42,332 nt of DNA from an uncultured Porphyromonadaceae bacterium (lineage in GTDB: Bacteria; Bacteroidota; Bacteroidia; Bacteroidales; Muribaculaceae), in NCBI GenBank assembly GCA_947177685.1, contig CAMWVE010000027.1, forward strand, positions 1-42,332. The letters run 5' to 3'. The notes under the pieces were generated by a model. The model was not told the DNA's origin. It searched no databases and saw only the letters and a program-made list of their open reading frames with translations. Shown here piece after piece: positions 1-8,883 of this stretch. Numbering within the stretch: the stretch's first letter is position 1; each line of letters opens with the position of its first letter. The position numbers and the translations under genes were made by a program.

Positions 1-22
1 TGTTTTTCAACATATTATACGA

Positions 23-165
23 AAAGAGGCTGCGCCTATTTTGACACAGCCTCTTTGCGTAGAGGGATGAGAACCCCCGGGTTCGTCACCGCGAAGCGCT
101 TGCGAAAGCAAGAATCCCTCTCTTTCCGCAGAAAGAGGCTGCGCCTATTTTGACACAGCCTCTTT
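23..165. repeat. Duplicated hairpin pair flanking a nested palindromic unit
   Basis: The same 34-nt hairpin occurs at 23-56 and 132-165, with 10-bp arms AAAGAGGCTG / CAGCCTCTTT. Between the copies lies another palindromic unit: AGAGGGAT (61-68) can pair with ATCCCTCT (114-121). Inside it are smaller hairpins: GAACCC/GGGTTC (71-84), CGC-GAA-GCG (90-98) and CTTGC-GAAA-GCAAG (99-112), the last with a GNRA loop on the plus strand. It reads as a non-coding, REP- or MITE-like block downstream of susD. I see no ORF in it. Confidence 0.7.
132..165 (-). terminator. Putative terminator of the susCD operon
   Basis: A 10-bp perfect stem with a 14-nt loop lies about 20 nt after the susD stop codon. The U-tract is short, being only the end of the stem itself, so termination strength is uncertain. 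The second copy at 23-56 could act as a back-up. Confidence 0.5.
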
Positions 166-185
166 TATGTTGGGGGATGGTTTTA

Positions 186-2252
186 TTAGTGGAGGAATGC
201 TTCGTATTCAGCATCGGTTGTGCAGTCCCACCAAACGGGGATTGACCAGATGTTGTCTTTGAGAGCGAACTTGTTACTTGCTTCGAGGTTCTTGGTGTTG
301 AACTTCACTTCCTGTGAACCACCGCGCCAGCGACGGATCCAGTAAGTTACGTCGTCAGGTGAAGTACCTGTGCAAACTGCACCACCGGTGAAGAGTTTTG
401 TACGGCCGATGCCGGGGTAAACTACACCGAATGAACCGATGTTACCAGCAGAATAGTTGAAGCGACGCATGTCAACCCAGTTTTCCATGCTGAAGCCCAT
501 AGCGATGTATTTCTGAAGCATGATGTCGCTCATGGTGAGTTCACCTGCGTTCTGGCAAACTGCCTTAGAAGCGAGGTATTCAGCGATCTTAGCGTCATCC
601 ATAGGCTGCATCGAGGGGTTTTCGTAACCTGCGCTTGCCCATGATTTCAGTTTAGACTGCATGCGGTCCATGTGAGCTTTGATACCAGCTTTGTAAGCTG
701 CAAGCGCACCGGCAGCATCACCCTTACGCATGAGAACCTCAGCTTTGATGAAGCACATTTCGTAGTAAGTGAGGATGTCGAAGTCAGAGTTAGCATAGGT
801 CTGGAATGCACCTGTACCTGATACTACACCTGCAACCGCACCGTATTTGTCGTTTGAGTGGTAGTAGTTGTCGAGAACGGGCATGTCCCAAGTACCGTTG
901 TTGGTGTTCTGAGAACCGGCGTTCATGTTAACATAAGCGGTGTCACCAGCGTAAACGTAGTTAGATGAGTTAACATACCATACGCCTTTGGGATAAGCGA
1001 TTGCTACATACTTAGAATCTTTGTTGGTATATTCATAGTATTCGCGATCTTTGATTTCCTTGACACCATCTTCTGCGCTGAAGGTTGCAGTAGAAGAAGC
1101 TTTGTAGTTGTGAGCTTTGAAACCTTCGATGAAAGCGGCACGTTTGTCAGCATCCTTGATTTCGTAGCTGATAACTTTCTGAGCGTTTGCGAAAGTCTGA
1201 ACAGCGATGTTGTTACCACCACCGGCAACGAGACGTTCAGCATCACCGAACATGTCGACACCGATTGCACGACGCCAAGAGTAAGTCTTAACGCGACCTG
1301 ATTCATCAAGAGTGATGTTAGTCATTGAAGAGGGAACGAGACGGTCAACACGGGGGTCTTCGATGCCAGCGCCACGCATGTTGGTCAGCATGTCGATGTA
1401 GAATTTAGAAGCCCACTGAGTTTTACCGTAAGCTGCGGTATCCCAGTTACCGTTAGTCTGAACGGGGTCACCGAGGAGGAAGTCGGTTTTGTCACCTTTC
1501 ACATCGAAGCAAGCCTGATAAGTGTTGTCATCGTTGCTTTTGGGAGCATTTTCGAGGGCAGCGAGGATTGCATCGGGATCGTAGTAAGATGAGTTTTTGG
1601 TAACGCGGAGGAGCCAACGAGCTTTCAGACCGTAGCAAAGTTTGATCCATTTGTTAACATCACCACCGTTCCAGATATCGCCTGAAGCGAGGGGAGTAAC
1701 GCCGGGAGCCTGTTCCTTCTGGAAAAGTTCGATAGCGTGGTCAATTTTTGCGAGACAGCCTTCCCAAACTGTTTTACCGTTGTCATACGGGGGAACGGGG
1801 TCAGAACCGATAGCTTCGGTGTAAGGAATTTCACCGTAGAGGTCGGTGAGCATGATGAAACCGAGAGCGTGCATTACTTCAGCGGCAGCCATGTAGTGGT
1901 AAGCGCCTTCAGATTCAGCTCTGTCGTAGAGATAGGGGATGTTGTTACCTGCACCTACGAAGAAAGTCTGGTAGGGAGTGGTGGTCAGACCATCGGTACA
2001 CTGCCAAGTGATAGAGGCGTTGTACATGTTGGCATTGTTAGAATAGAAACCGCCGCAGGTTGCGAAAGTACGGGTGTTTGCACAACCGTAAGCGTATGTA
2101 AACTGCTTTTCAATCCAAGGGAGACGGTTCTCGATCACAATAGATTCAGCAGTTGGCTGGTCAGGATCCACGTTTACATCCAACCAGTCGTTGCAGGAGG
2201 TAAGGCTCAGAGCCAATACACTGCTAAGCGCGATATATTTTACTAATTTCAT
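186..2252 (-). CDS. SusD/RagB-family outer-membrane glycan-binding lipoprotein
   Basis: This is the surface lipoprotein partner of the TonB-dependent transporter encoded just upstream; such pairs bind and import oligosaccharides or peptides across the outer membrane. I chose the ATG at 2252, giving 688 residues, because it leaves a standard lipoprotein signal MKLVKYIALSSVLALSLTSC with lipobox LTSC and the mature protein starting at Cys20. An in-frame ATG at 2264 would add four residues and almost abut the susC stop. After the Cys, NDWLDVNVDP is typical of the family. The sequence looks closest to the SusD-like 2 subgroup (PF12771), since it begins by describing a helical bundle around WIEKQF and ends with the usual MENWVDMRRF-type segment. 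The ligand cannot be told from sequence. The ATG at 2252 lies 13 nt downstream of the susC stop. Confidence 0.9.
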   Translation of the reverse strand: MKLVKYIALSSVLALSLTSCNDWLDVNVDPDQPTAESIVIENRLPWIEKQFTYAYGCANTRTFATCGGFYSNNANMYNASITWQCTDGLTTTPYQTFFVGAGNNIPYLYDRAESEGAYHYMAAAEVMHALGFIMLTDLYGEIPYTEAIGSDPVPPYDNGKTVWEGCLAKIDHAIELFQKEQAPGVTPLASGDIWNGGDVNKWIKLCYGLKARWLLRVTKNSSYYDPDAILAALENAPKSNDDNTYQACFDVKGDKTDFLLGDPVQTNGNWDTAAYGKTQWASKFYIDMLTNMRGAGIEDPRVDRLVPSSMTNITLDESGRVKTYSWRRAIGVDMFGDAERLVAGGGNNIAVQTFANAQKVISYEIKDADKRAAFIEGFKAHNYKASSTATFSAEDGVKEIKDREYYEYTNKDSKYVAIAYPKGVWYVNSSNYVYAGDTAYVNMNAGSQNTNNGTWDMPVLDNYYHSNDKYGAVAGVVSGTGAFQTYANSDFDILTYYEMCFIKAEVLMRKGDAAGALAAYKAGIKAHMDRMQSKLKSWASAGYENPSMQPMDDAKIAEYLASKAVCQNAGELTMSDIMLQKYIAMGFSMENWVDMRRFNYSAGNIGSFGVVYPGIGRTKLFTGGAVCTGTSPDDVTYWIRRWRGGSQEVKFNTKNLEASNKFALKDNIWSIPVWWDCTTDAEYEAFLH

Positions 2253-2265
2253 GGGTTTGATCATT

Positions 2266-5200
2266 TTAGAAAGTGATGTTTACACCGAAAGTAAAGCTTG
2301 AAGTAGCGGGTACTGAGCAGTAGTCGATACCGGTAGCACCTGAACCACCTGTACCACCTGCAGTAGAAACTTCAGGATCCATACCTTTGTAGTTGGTGAT
2401 GGTGAAGAGGTTGCTGCCGGTGATGTTGGCAGTAAGACCCTTGATAGTCTTTTTGCTCTTCAGCAGACGAGTGAAGTCGTATGAAAGGCTGATGTAGCGG
2501 AGTTTCATCCAGTTCACGTCAGTGAGGTAGTGGTGAGAGTTAGAAGTGTAGTTGCTCCAGTAGTTCTGGATGAGAGCTTCACCTGAGTAAACAACGCCAC
2601 CGATGTCATAAGTCTTGCCGGCTTCGTAAGTCATGGTGTAGGGTTCACCAGTCTTGTAGTTGATACCGTCAACAGTAACTGACTGACGATCATTAGCAAG
2701 AGTCATGGGGTGCATACCGAGCTGAGTCATGTAGTAAGCAGTACCGTTGTAAACTGCACCACCGAAGCGGAAGTCGAGGAGGAATGAAAGGTTGAAGCCT
2801 TTGTAGTTGAATGAGTTGGTAAGACCGGCGATGAGTTTGGGCTCACGGTTGCCGACAACAACTTTGGTGTTGTTCACGCGATACATACCTGTAGCGGGGT
2901 CAACTTGGTATTTGCCGGTTTTTTCGTCAACATAGTATTCGTTACCCATAACACCGAGGAAGTAGTTCTTGCCCCAAGTAGCAGTCATGGTCTTTTCACC
3001 GGTAACTTTGTCAATAACGGGTTTGCCTTCAGCATCGAGAACCCATTTTGATTCTGCCTTGGGAATAGAAGCTGCCTGAATGTTACCGAACTGAGCGTCA
3101 GTGGGATAGAAGTATTCTACACCTTGAATGAAGTCACCCAGACGACCTTTGTTGTAAGAAAGGTTGAGAGTGAGGTCCCAAGAGAATTCTTTGTTCTGAA
3201 CGGGAACTGCAGTGATTGCGAATTCCATACCGTCGTTGATTACAGAACCTGAGTTGATAGAAGCGAAGATGTAACCGTTAGCCTGAGACAGACGGGGAGA
3301 AGCGATCTGGTTCTTGGTCTGGCTGTGGTAGTAGGTGTAATCCAAACCTAAGCGACCGTTGAAGAACTTGAATTCGCCACCGATTTCCCAAGATTCCTGA
3401 ATTTCAGGTTTGAGGAAGCGGTTACCAGCGCCCCAAGAGTTAGCGATAGCTACGAAACCGTTGTAAGAATAGGGATCCCAAACGGTGGTGTTGGTAGCAT
3501 AGGGGCTTGCATCTTTACCTACGCGAGCCCAAGAACCACGGATCTTACCGAAGGTGAAGATGTCAGAGCCGAGGATTTCTTTGTCCTGAAGGAGCTGAGT
3601 GAACACGAATGAACCGTTAACTGAGGGATAGAAGTAAGAGCGGTTTTCTTTGGGAAGAGTAGAAGACCAGTCGTTACGACCTGTTACGCTAACGAATACA
3701 GTGTTTTTCCAGTCAGCACGAAGTTCACCGTAAACACCAACGAGACGTTTGCGTGAGGTGTTTTCGCTGAAGAATTTGGTGTCCTGAGGAATGTTACCAA
3801 AGCTGATTGTACCTGCAGTCACGAAGTCATAGCCCCAGTGAGTCTGGTTGATACGTTTGGTGTATTCAGTGGTAGTACCGATAAGACCGCCAACAGTGAA
3901 GTCACCGATGGTTTTGTTGATGCTGGTCATAAGGTTGGTAGTACCGTAGGTGTAGCGGTAGTCAGATTTGCTGAGACGACCGTTCTGGTATTTGGGAGAA
4001 ACAACAGAACCGGGAGCGATGTAGCTGTAACCGTCAGTTGTATAGTCATCGAGACCGAAGCGAGCTACGATATTCCACCAGTCAGTGATTTCATAAGAAA
4101 GGCTGAGTGAACCGGTGAAACGTTTGGTTTCGTCGTTGATTTTGTCCTTGTTGATGATCCAGTAGGGGTTTTCCTTGTCATCTTCGAGTGACCAGATACC
4201 TTCGAAGAGGCGATATTTCTGACCTGATTCAGTGAGGTAGTGGCTCATTTCCTCTGTGCGGGGCCAAGAGTAGAGACCGGTCATTGCACCGCCACCACCA
4301 CCGCTGTAGAGACCGCCTGAAGTAAGGGTCTTGTCAGTTTTGGCGATAGAGTAAGCTACGTTAGCGCCGATTGTGAATTTCCAGATTTTCTGTTCGCCGT
4401 TGAAACGGAAAGTAGTTTTGTCGTAACCTGTTTTGGGAACGATACCACCCTGATTGTAGTTAGAAGCAGAGAGGAAGAATGTGGTGTTCTTGCTACCGCC
4501 TGAAACGCTGATAGTGTTATCGAAAACTACGCCTGTATCGAAGAAGTCGCCGATGTTGTCATAGATTTTTTCATCGGTGATTTTCTTACCCCAAGACTGA
4601 TAAGTCTGGTCGCTGTACACGCCGTTGTTTGAGTAAACACCGCGACCGAACACTGACTGAGCTTCGGGAAGCTTGTTAGCCCAAGAAGCGGTCACTTTGC
4701 TTGAAACGTTAACTTTAACAGTGCCTTCAGAACCTTTTTTGGTAGTGATGATGACAACACCGTCAGCTGCGCGAGAACCGTAAAGAGCGGAAGCGGCAGC
4801 GCCTTTGAGGATTGACATTGATTCGATATCCTCGGGGTTGATGTCCATTACACGGTTAGAGTAAGTAGTGTTAGAACGGGTCATACCGTCAGTACCAGAG
4901 TTACCGATAACCTGAGTTGAGTTGTCGTAGATGATACCGTCAACAACGAACAGAGGTTCGTTGGTACGACCTTCATTGGTTGAGTTACCACCGCGGAGGG
5001 TGATGTTTGCACCGGCACCGGCAGCACCAGAGTACTGAGTTACGGTAACACCGGGGATTTTACCTGCAAGAGCGTTTACCACGTTCGGGCTCTTGTTTTC
5101 AAGAATCTCGTCAGATTTCATTTCAGAAACCGAGTAACCGAGAGCTTTACGGTCTTTTTTGATACCGAGCGCTGTAACGACAACCTCATCGAGGTTCTGA

Positions 5201-5526
5201 GCGCTGGGTTCCATAGTGATGTTCAGGGGCTGTCCTGCATACTTGACTTCGGCAGTCTTGTATCCAACATAGCTGAGAACGATTGTCTGACCGGGGTTAG
5301 CAGCAATGGAGAACTTACCGTCAAGGTCAGTGTTCACACCGCCTGCTTTGCCTTTTACAATCACAGAAACTCCGACCATAGGTTCACCGGATTCGTCAAC
5401 AACAACACCCGATGCTTTGGCGGACTGTGCAACGGCTGAGAAACCGGAGATGGAAACGCCGTTATAAACAGCGGGAGTTCCACATGCGATTGCCAAAGCC
5501 GCTAACATTGCAAGTTGCTTTTTCAT
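2266..5526 (-). CDS. SusC/RagA-family TonB-linked outer-membrane transporter
   Basis: A 1086-residue TonB-dependent transporter of the SusC family, energised by TonB-ExbBD. Residues 1-34 form a signal peptide ending AVAQ. A carboxypeptidase-regulatory-like domain covers about 36-108 (VNTDLDGKFSI and LSYVGYK are its signature strands). The TonB-box-like LDEVVVTA is at 112-119. The plug domain spans about 125-265 and ends with the family signature SRAADGVVIITTKKG at 251-265. The remainder is the beta-barrel, closing with FTFGVNITF and the terminal aromatic residue expected for BAM recognition. It lacks the extra N-terminal domain that connects some SusC proteins to anti-sigma factors, so control is probably at the promoter at 5615-5646 rather than by a FecI/FecR system. 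No glycoside hydrolase adjoins the pair, so this is a minimal locus with unknown substrate. Confidence 0.95.
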   Translation of the reverse strand: MKKQLAMLAALAIACGTPAVYNGVSISGFSAVAQSAKASGVVVDESGEPMVGVSVIVKGKAGGVNTDLDGKFSIAANPGQTIVLSYVGYKTAEVKYAGQPLNITMEPSAQNLDEVVVTALGIKKDRKALGYSVSEMKSDEILENKSPNVVNALAGKIPGVTVTQYSGAAGAGANITLRGGNSTNEGRTNEPLFVVDGIIYDNSTQVIGNSGTDGMTRSNTTYSNRVMDINPEDIESMSILKGAAASALYGSRAADGVVIITTKKGSEGTVKVNVSSKVTASWANKLPEAQSVFGRGVYSNNGVYSDQTYQSWGKKITDEKIYDNIGDFFDTGVVFDNTISVSGGSKNTTFFLSASNYNQGGIVPKTGYDKTTFRFNGEQKIWKFTIGANVAYSIAKTDKTLTSGGLYSGGGGGAMTGLYSWPRTEEMSHYLTESGQKYRLFEGIWSLEDDKENPYWIINKDKINDETKRFTGSLSLSYEITDWWNIVARFGLDDYTTDGYSYIAPGSVVSPKYQNGRLSKSDYRYTYGTTNLMTSINKTIGDFTVGGLIGTTTEYTKRINQTHWGYDFVTAGTISFGNIPQDTKFFSENTSRKRLVGVYGELRADWKNTVFVSVTGRNDWSSTLPKENRSYFYPSVNGSFVFTQLLQDKEILGSDIFTFGKIRGSWARVGKDASPYATNTTVWDPYSYNGFVAIANSWGAGNRFLKPEIQESWEIGGEFKFFNGRLGLDYTYYHSQTKNQIASPRLSQANGYIFASINSGSVINDGMEFAITAVPVQNKEFSWDLTLNLSYNKGRLGDFIQGVEYFYPTDAQFGNIQAASIPKAESKWVLDAEGKPVIDKVTGEKTMTATWGKNYFLGVMGNEYYVDEKTGKYQVDPATGMYRVNNTKVVVGNREPKLIAGLTNSFNYKGFNLSFLLDFRFGGAVYNGTAYYMTQLGMHPMTLANDRQSVTVDGINYKTGEPYTMTYEAGKTYDIGGVVYSGEALIQNYWSNYTSNSHHYLTDVNWMKLRYISLSYDFTRLLKSKKTIKGLTANITGSNLFTITNYKGMDPEVSTAGGTGGSGATGIDYCSVPATSSFTFGVNITF

Positions 5527-5603
5527 ACAATAAATGTGTAGGTTAATATTTGGTTGATTTAGTAGTATTTCAATGGTAAAGACACATTTTGCGCTTTTAT
5601 AAC

Positions 5604-5619
5604 ATTTGCAAACGCAAAT
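5604..5619. promoter_or_regulatory. Palindrome overlapping the susC -7 box and predicted start
   Basis: ATTTGC-AAAC-GCAAAT is a perfect inverted repeat with 6-nt arms. It covers half of the -7 box and reaches the predicted transcription start of the susCD operon, so a dimeric regulator bound here would block transcription. Operator function is inferred from position only. Confidence 0.35.
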
Positions 5620-5646
5620 TTATATATATTTTTGATTCACTGCAAA
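5615..5646 (-). promoter_or_regulatory. Bacteroidetes-type promoter of susCD
   Basis: On the minus strand, TTTG (plus 5643-5646) is followed after exactly 20 nt by TAAATTTG (plus 5615-5622), matching the Bacteroides sigma-ABfr consensus TTTG-N19-21-TAnnTTTG. Transcription should start near 5608, leaving a leader of about 80 nt before the susC ATG. Confidence 0.8.
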
Positions 5647-5840
5647 TTTTTATCAATAATTTTGAAAAAAAAGGTGTATTTACGGGCTAAAAACAGAAAA
5701 ATATGTTAAAGAACATGTTTTTCAGGGGTCTAAATGTGCCAATTTTTAATATAAATGCAACTTTTGAGCGTTTTTTTGTGTTAAATATTTCAAACGAAGC
5801 TATAAGGCTTAGGATTGAACAACTTACACATATAATATAT

Positions 5841-6863
5841 ATGAGAAAGATATTCAGATATATTTTGGCAGCAGTGGTTTTCATGGGAACACTGCTGACG
5901 GCGCAGGGTGGCAGTTACTGGAGCCCTGACACTGTGCTTGGCGCCGGTTTTCAAGTACATCAGTTCGACATGGGCAAGGATTACTCCGGCAAGGTGGTGT
6001 CAACGTTAGTGCGTCATCTGTGCGGCTGCAAGGATGACTCCACGGCGATTCTCTACATCCACGGCTACAACGATTATTTCTTCCAGAAGGAGGAGGCAGA
6101 GCGGTTTGCCGACTCTTGTTACAGTTTCTATGCCGTGGATCTGCGGAAATACGGGCGATCGATATTGCCGGGACAGGTGCCTACGCAAGCGCGCGACATG
6201 AAGGAGTATTTCCCGGACATCGACTCGGCGCTGGCGGTGATGAAACGCGAGGGAATCCGCGAGGTGGCGCTGATGGGGCACTCCACGGGGGGACTGATCA
6301 CGAGCTACTACATGAGCGAGCATCCTGACGGCATGGTCAAGTGCCTGATTCTGAACAGTCCGTTTCTGGAATGGAACATGAACGGGTTCATGCGCAACGT
6401 AGCCGTTCCGACCGTGGGAGCGCTGGGGAAGATATTACCGAAAATGAAGATCAGTCAGGGCGACGGCGGGGGCTATGCCAAGTCGCTGCTGAAACAGTAT
6501 CACGGCGAGTGGAGCTTCAACACTGACTGGAAAACAATAAAGCCCCGCAAGGTTGAGGCTTCATGGATAAGGGCTGTTGACAAGGCGCAGAGCGCTGTCC
6601 GCAAGGGTAAAATCAAGGTTCCGGTGCTGCTGATGCATTCATCGCAATCAGTAGGCGGCTCAGACTGGACGCCCCAGATGCAGCACGGCGATGCGGTGCT
6701 GAATGTGAAGGATATGGAGAAATATGGTCCGCGGTTAGGGAAGGATGTGACGCTCCACACGGTTCCGGGCGGCATGCACGACCTGTTCCTGAGCGATGAG
6801 AACGCGCGCGAGGATGCCTACGACGCTGTGTTTCAGTTTCTTGAGAAGGTGATGCCGAATTGA
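5841..6863 (+). CDS. Secreted alpha/beta hydrolase (serine aminopeptidase S33 / lysophospholipase-like)
   Basis: A 340-residue exported hydrolase. I start it at the ATG at 5841 because MRKIFRYILAAVVFMGTLLTAQG is a clean signal peptide; the longer frame to 5703 only adds AT-rich leader. The alpha/beta-hydrolase core shows the oxyanion-side motif LYIHGYND (about 71-78), VDLRKYGRS (about 99-107, like the DxRGxGxS element of the Hydrolase_4 family) and the nucleophile elbow GHSTG with Ser148. Near the C-terminus VPGGMHDLF supplies the catalytic His, and an Asp in the GGSDW region or nearby could complete the triad. Family members cleave lipid or peptide esters and amides; the substrate is unknown. 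It is divergent from susC and convergent with the LOG gene, whose stop lies 10 nt away, so it is probably monocistronic. Confidence 0.85.
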   Translation: MRKIFRYILAAVVFMGTLLTAQGGSYWSPDTVLGAGFQVHQFDMGKDYSGKVVSTLVRHLCGCKDDSTAILYIHGYNDYFFQKEEAERFADSCYSFYAVDLRKYGRSILPGQVPTQARDMKEYFPDIDSALAVMKREGIREVALMGHSTGGLITSYYMSEHPDGMVKCLILNSPFLEWNMNGFMRNVAVPTVGALGKILPKMKISQGDGGGYAKSLLKQYHGEWSFNTDWKTIKPRKVEASWIRAVDKAQSAVRKGKIKVPVLLMHSSQSVGGSDWTPQMQHGDAVLNVKDMEKYGPRLGKDVTLHTVPGGMHDLFLSDENAREDAYDAVFQFLEKVMPN

Positions 6864-6872
6864 TGAGTCAGT

Positions 6873-7409
6873 TCAGACAAGGATTTCCATGGCTTGCTCG
6901 GGGGTTTCAGCCACCTTCCAGAGTCCGAGGTCGAGGGTTTTCATGAAACCTTTGGCAACGGCGTCGCCAAGCATGGCAAGAATCGGGTCATAGTAGTGAT
7001 TGACGTTCAGAATGATTATCTGACCGTCAAACAGACCGAGTTTGCGCCATGTGATTATCTCCATCAGTTCCTCAAAAGTGCCAATACCACCGGGCAGGGC
7101 AATGACTGCGTCAGCTAACTGAGCCATTTTTTCTTTGCGGCGGTGCATGTCCGGAGTGACGATAAGTTCCGACAGTCCGGGGTGTTGCCACTGACGTTCG
7201 TACATGAACTGAGGGATGACGCCAATGGTTTTGCCACCGGCATCGATGGCACCCTGATTGACTGCACCCATCAGCCCGGTTCTGCCCGAACCGGTGACCA
7301 GAGTGATGCCACAACGCGCTATCAGCTCGCCCAGCTGTCGGGCAGCTTGAAAATACGCCTCGTCAATGTGTGATGACGAGGCGCAGTAAACTGTTATTGT
7401 TTTAACCAT
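6873..7409 (-). CDS. LOG-family nucleotide 5'-monophosphate phosphoribohydrolase (TIGR00730)
   Basis: A 178-residue cytosolic Rossmann-fold protein of the LOG (Lonely Guy) family, which cleaves the N-glycosidic bond of nucleoside monophosphates to free base and ribose-5-phosphate. In plants this activates cytokinins; in bacteria it is often a general nucleotide hydrolase. The signature PGGIGTFEELMEIITW is complete, and GSGRTGLMGAVNQGA supplies the phosphate-binding loop. The ATG at 7409 (MVKTITVYCASS) is preferred; the longer frame to 7451 would run into the upstream GH13 gene, whose stop is at 7417. The 7-nt gap makes it the last gene of the Na/Pi, rnhB, GH13, LOG unit. Confidence 0.88.
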   Translation of the reverse strand: MVKTITVYCASSSHIDEAYFQAARQLGELIARCGITLVTGSGRTGLMGAVNQGAIDAGGKTIGVIPQFMYERQWQHPGLSELIVTPDMHRRKEKMAQLADAVIALPGGIGTFEELMEIITWRKLGLFDGQIIILNVNHYYDPILAMLGDAVAKGFMKTLDLGLWKVAETPEQAMEILV

Positions 7410-7416
7410 CAGCGGA

Positions 7417-8850
7417 TTATTCTTCAATCTGAGAATTAACCAATACGACATATTCGCCGGGAGCGAGCGCTTCGGGGAGCTTTGCCTGAGTGGTGTTGAA
7501 ATAGTCGGTCATACCCTCAACCTGAGGAGCTTCGGCAGTGAACTGCACGGGAGCTTCGGAAGCACCGAGGTTAACAAGCACGGTGACGGTCTGTCCGTCA
7601 GCTTCGCGTGAGAACACGTAGATGTTGGGGTCAGTGGTGGCATAGCGGACCATTTCACCGCCCACTTCGCCGGCGCGGAGTGCGGGCTGTGCATGCTTCA
7701 GTGCGTTAAGCTGCTGATAGAAAGTAAAGTAGTCGTTACGGGGTTCCCATTCGGGGGCATTGTCCTTCTTGAAGAACTCGAACGCGCGGTTCATGCCGGT
7801 TTCCTGACCGGTGTAGATGAGCGGCATGCCGGGGAGTGTGTAAGAGAGAACGGCGAATGCTTTGTGAAGATTGCCGAGTCGGTCGAATTCGGTACCCTCC
7901 CATGAGTTGAGGTCGTGGTTCGAAGTCATGTTCATCAGGTAAGAATCGCGGGGATACTGCTGAGCCTGAGCTGCCAACAGAGAGTCGATGGCAGTGGCAT
8001 CCTTGACGGGGAACTTGGCATCAGCCTTGAAAGTGTACTGACCTGAAGTGGCGGCAATCTGGCTGAAAAGGTCTTTCATAGGCCAGTTGTAGCCCATGTT
8101 GAAGCTGTTTTTCTGGAGTTCGGGTTTTGAAGCTTCGGCAAGCATGAACACCCCTTCGCCACCTTTGACAGAGTCGAGCATGGGGCGCACGGTGTCCCAG
8201 AAATCGGTGGGAACTTCCATAGCCACGTCGCAACGGAAGCCGTCGACACCCATTTCCTCAACCCAGAATTTCATGGCATCAGCCATGGCGTCGCGTGTAG
8301 CCTGCTGCGAGTAGTCGAGTTTGTAGACGTCGGTCCAGTCATACTGACCCACCATGTTGCCCAGCGAGTCCTTTACATAATATTCGGGATGTTCCGATAC
8401 CCACACGGCATCGCAGCCGGTGTGGTTGGGCACCCAGTCGATGATTACCTTGAAACCTTGTTTGTGAGCTTCGTCGATGAAAGCCTTGAACTGCTCGCGT
8501 GTGCCGAGGTCAGGGTTCACATCTCTATAGTCCTTGGCGGCATAGTATGAGCCGAGTTCACCTTTGCGGTTCAGTTCGGAAATGGGGTGAACGGGCATGA
8601 CCCAGAGGATGTCCACACCGAGGTCTTTGAGGCGGGGAAGCTGATTCTGGAGAGCCTCAACGGTGCCTTCGGGGGTCATCTGGCGCCAGTTGATTTCGTA
8701 GATTACGGCATTACGGCTCCAATCGGGCTGAGTGAGTGATGTGAAAGTGGAGTCGCGCTCCTCAACGGGTTTGTCGGTTGAGTTACCGCCGCAGCTGAAA
8801 AGAGAAGCTGCGAGGGCTGCGACTGCTGAAAATGTAAGAAACTTTTTCAT
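7417..8850 (-). CDS. GH13 alpha-amylase-family lipoprotein
   Basis: A 477-residue glycoside hydrolase family 13 enzyme that should act on alpha-1,4-glucans. The start gives a lipoprotein signal with lipobox LFSC and Cys20, so it is membrane-anchored, in the periplasm or at the surface. The (beta/alpha)8 motifs are all present: IIDWVPNHTG (region I, about 136-145), DGFRCDVAME (region II, nucleophile Asp208), FMLAEA (region III, acid/base Glu239) and MTSNHD (region IV, Asp313). A small all-beta C-terminal domain follows from about residue 400. It is short for an alpha-amylase and lacks visible carbohydrate-binding modules. Neighbours in its operon (RNase HII, LOG) do not point to a dedicated starch locus. 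It lies about 1.9 kb from the end of the susC gene, but separated by a gene of opposite strand. Confidence 0.9.
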   Translation of the reverse strand: MKKFLTFSAVAALAASLFSCGGNSTDKPVEERDSTFTSLTQPDWSRNAVIYEINWRQMTPEGTVEALQNQLPRLKDLGVDILWVMPVHPISELNRKGELGSYYAAKDYRDVNPDLGTREQFKAFIDEAHKQGFKVIIDWVPNHTGCDAVWVSEHPEYYVKDSLGNMVGQYDWTDVYKLDYSQQATRDAMADAMKFWVEEMGVDGFRCDVAMEVPTDFWDTVRPMLDSVKGGEGVFMLAEASKPELQKNSFNMGYNWPMKDLFSQIAATSGQYTFKADAKFPVKDATAIDSLLAAQAQQYPRDSYLMNMTSNHDLNSWEGTEFDRLGNLHKAFAVLSYTLPGMPLIYTGQETGMNRAFEFFKKDNAPEWEPRNDYFTFYQQLNALKHAQPALRAGEVGGEMVRYATTDPNIYVFSREADGQTVTVLVNLGASEAPVQFTAEAPQVEGMTDYFNTTQAKLPEALAPGEYVVLVNSQIEE

Positions 8851-8883
8851 GATAAATTTATTTTGGTTGTAAGTATTGGTGGT

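Noticed and set aside
57-130. tRNA-like sequence in the leading palindromic block
   Set aside because: A GGTTC-like stretch and a long outer stem are present, but there is no anticodon arm or 7-bp acceptor with a proper T-loop.
1737-2246. 169-residue plus-strand ORF opposite susD
   Set aside because: Lies wholly inside the susD coding sequence, has no domain-like features and is a codon-bias shadow.
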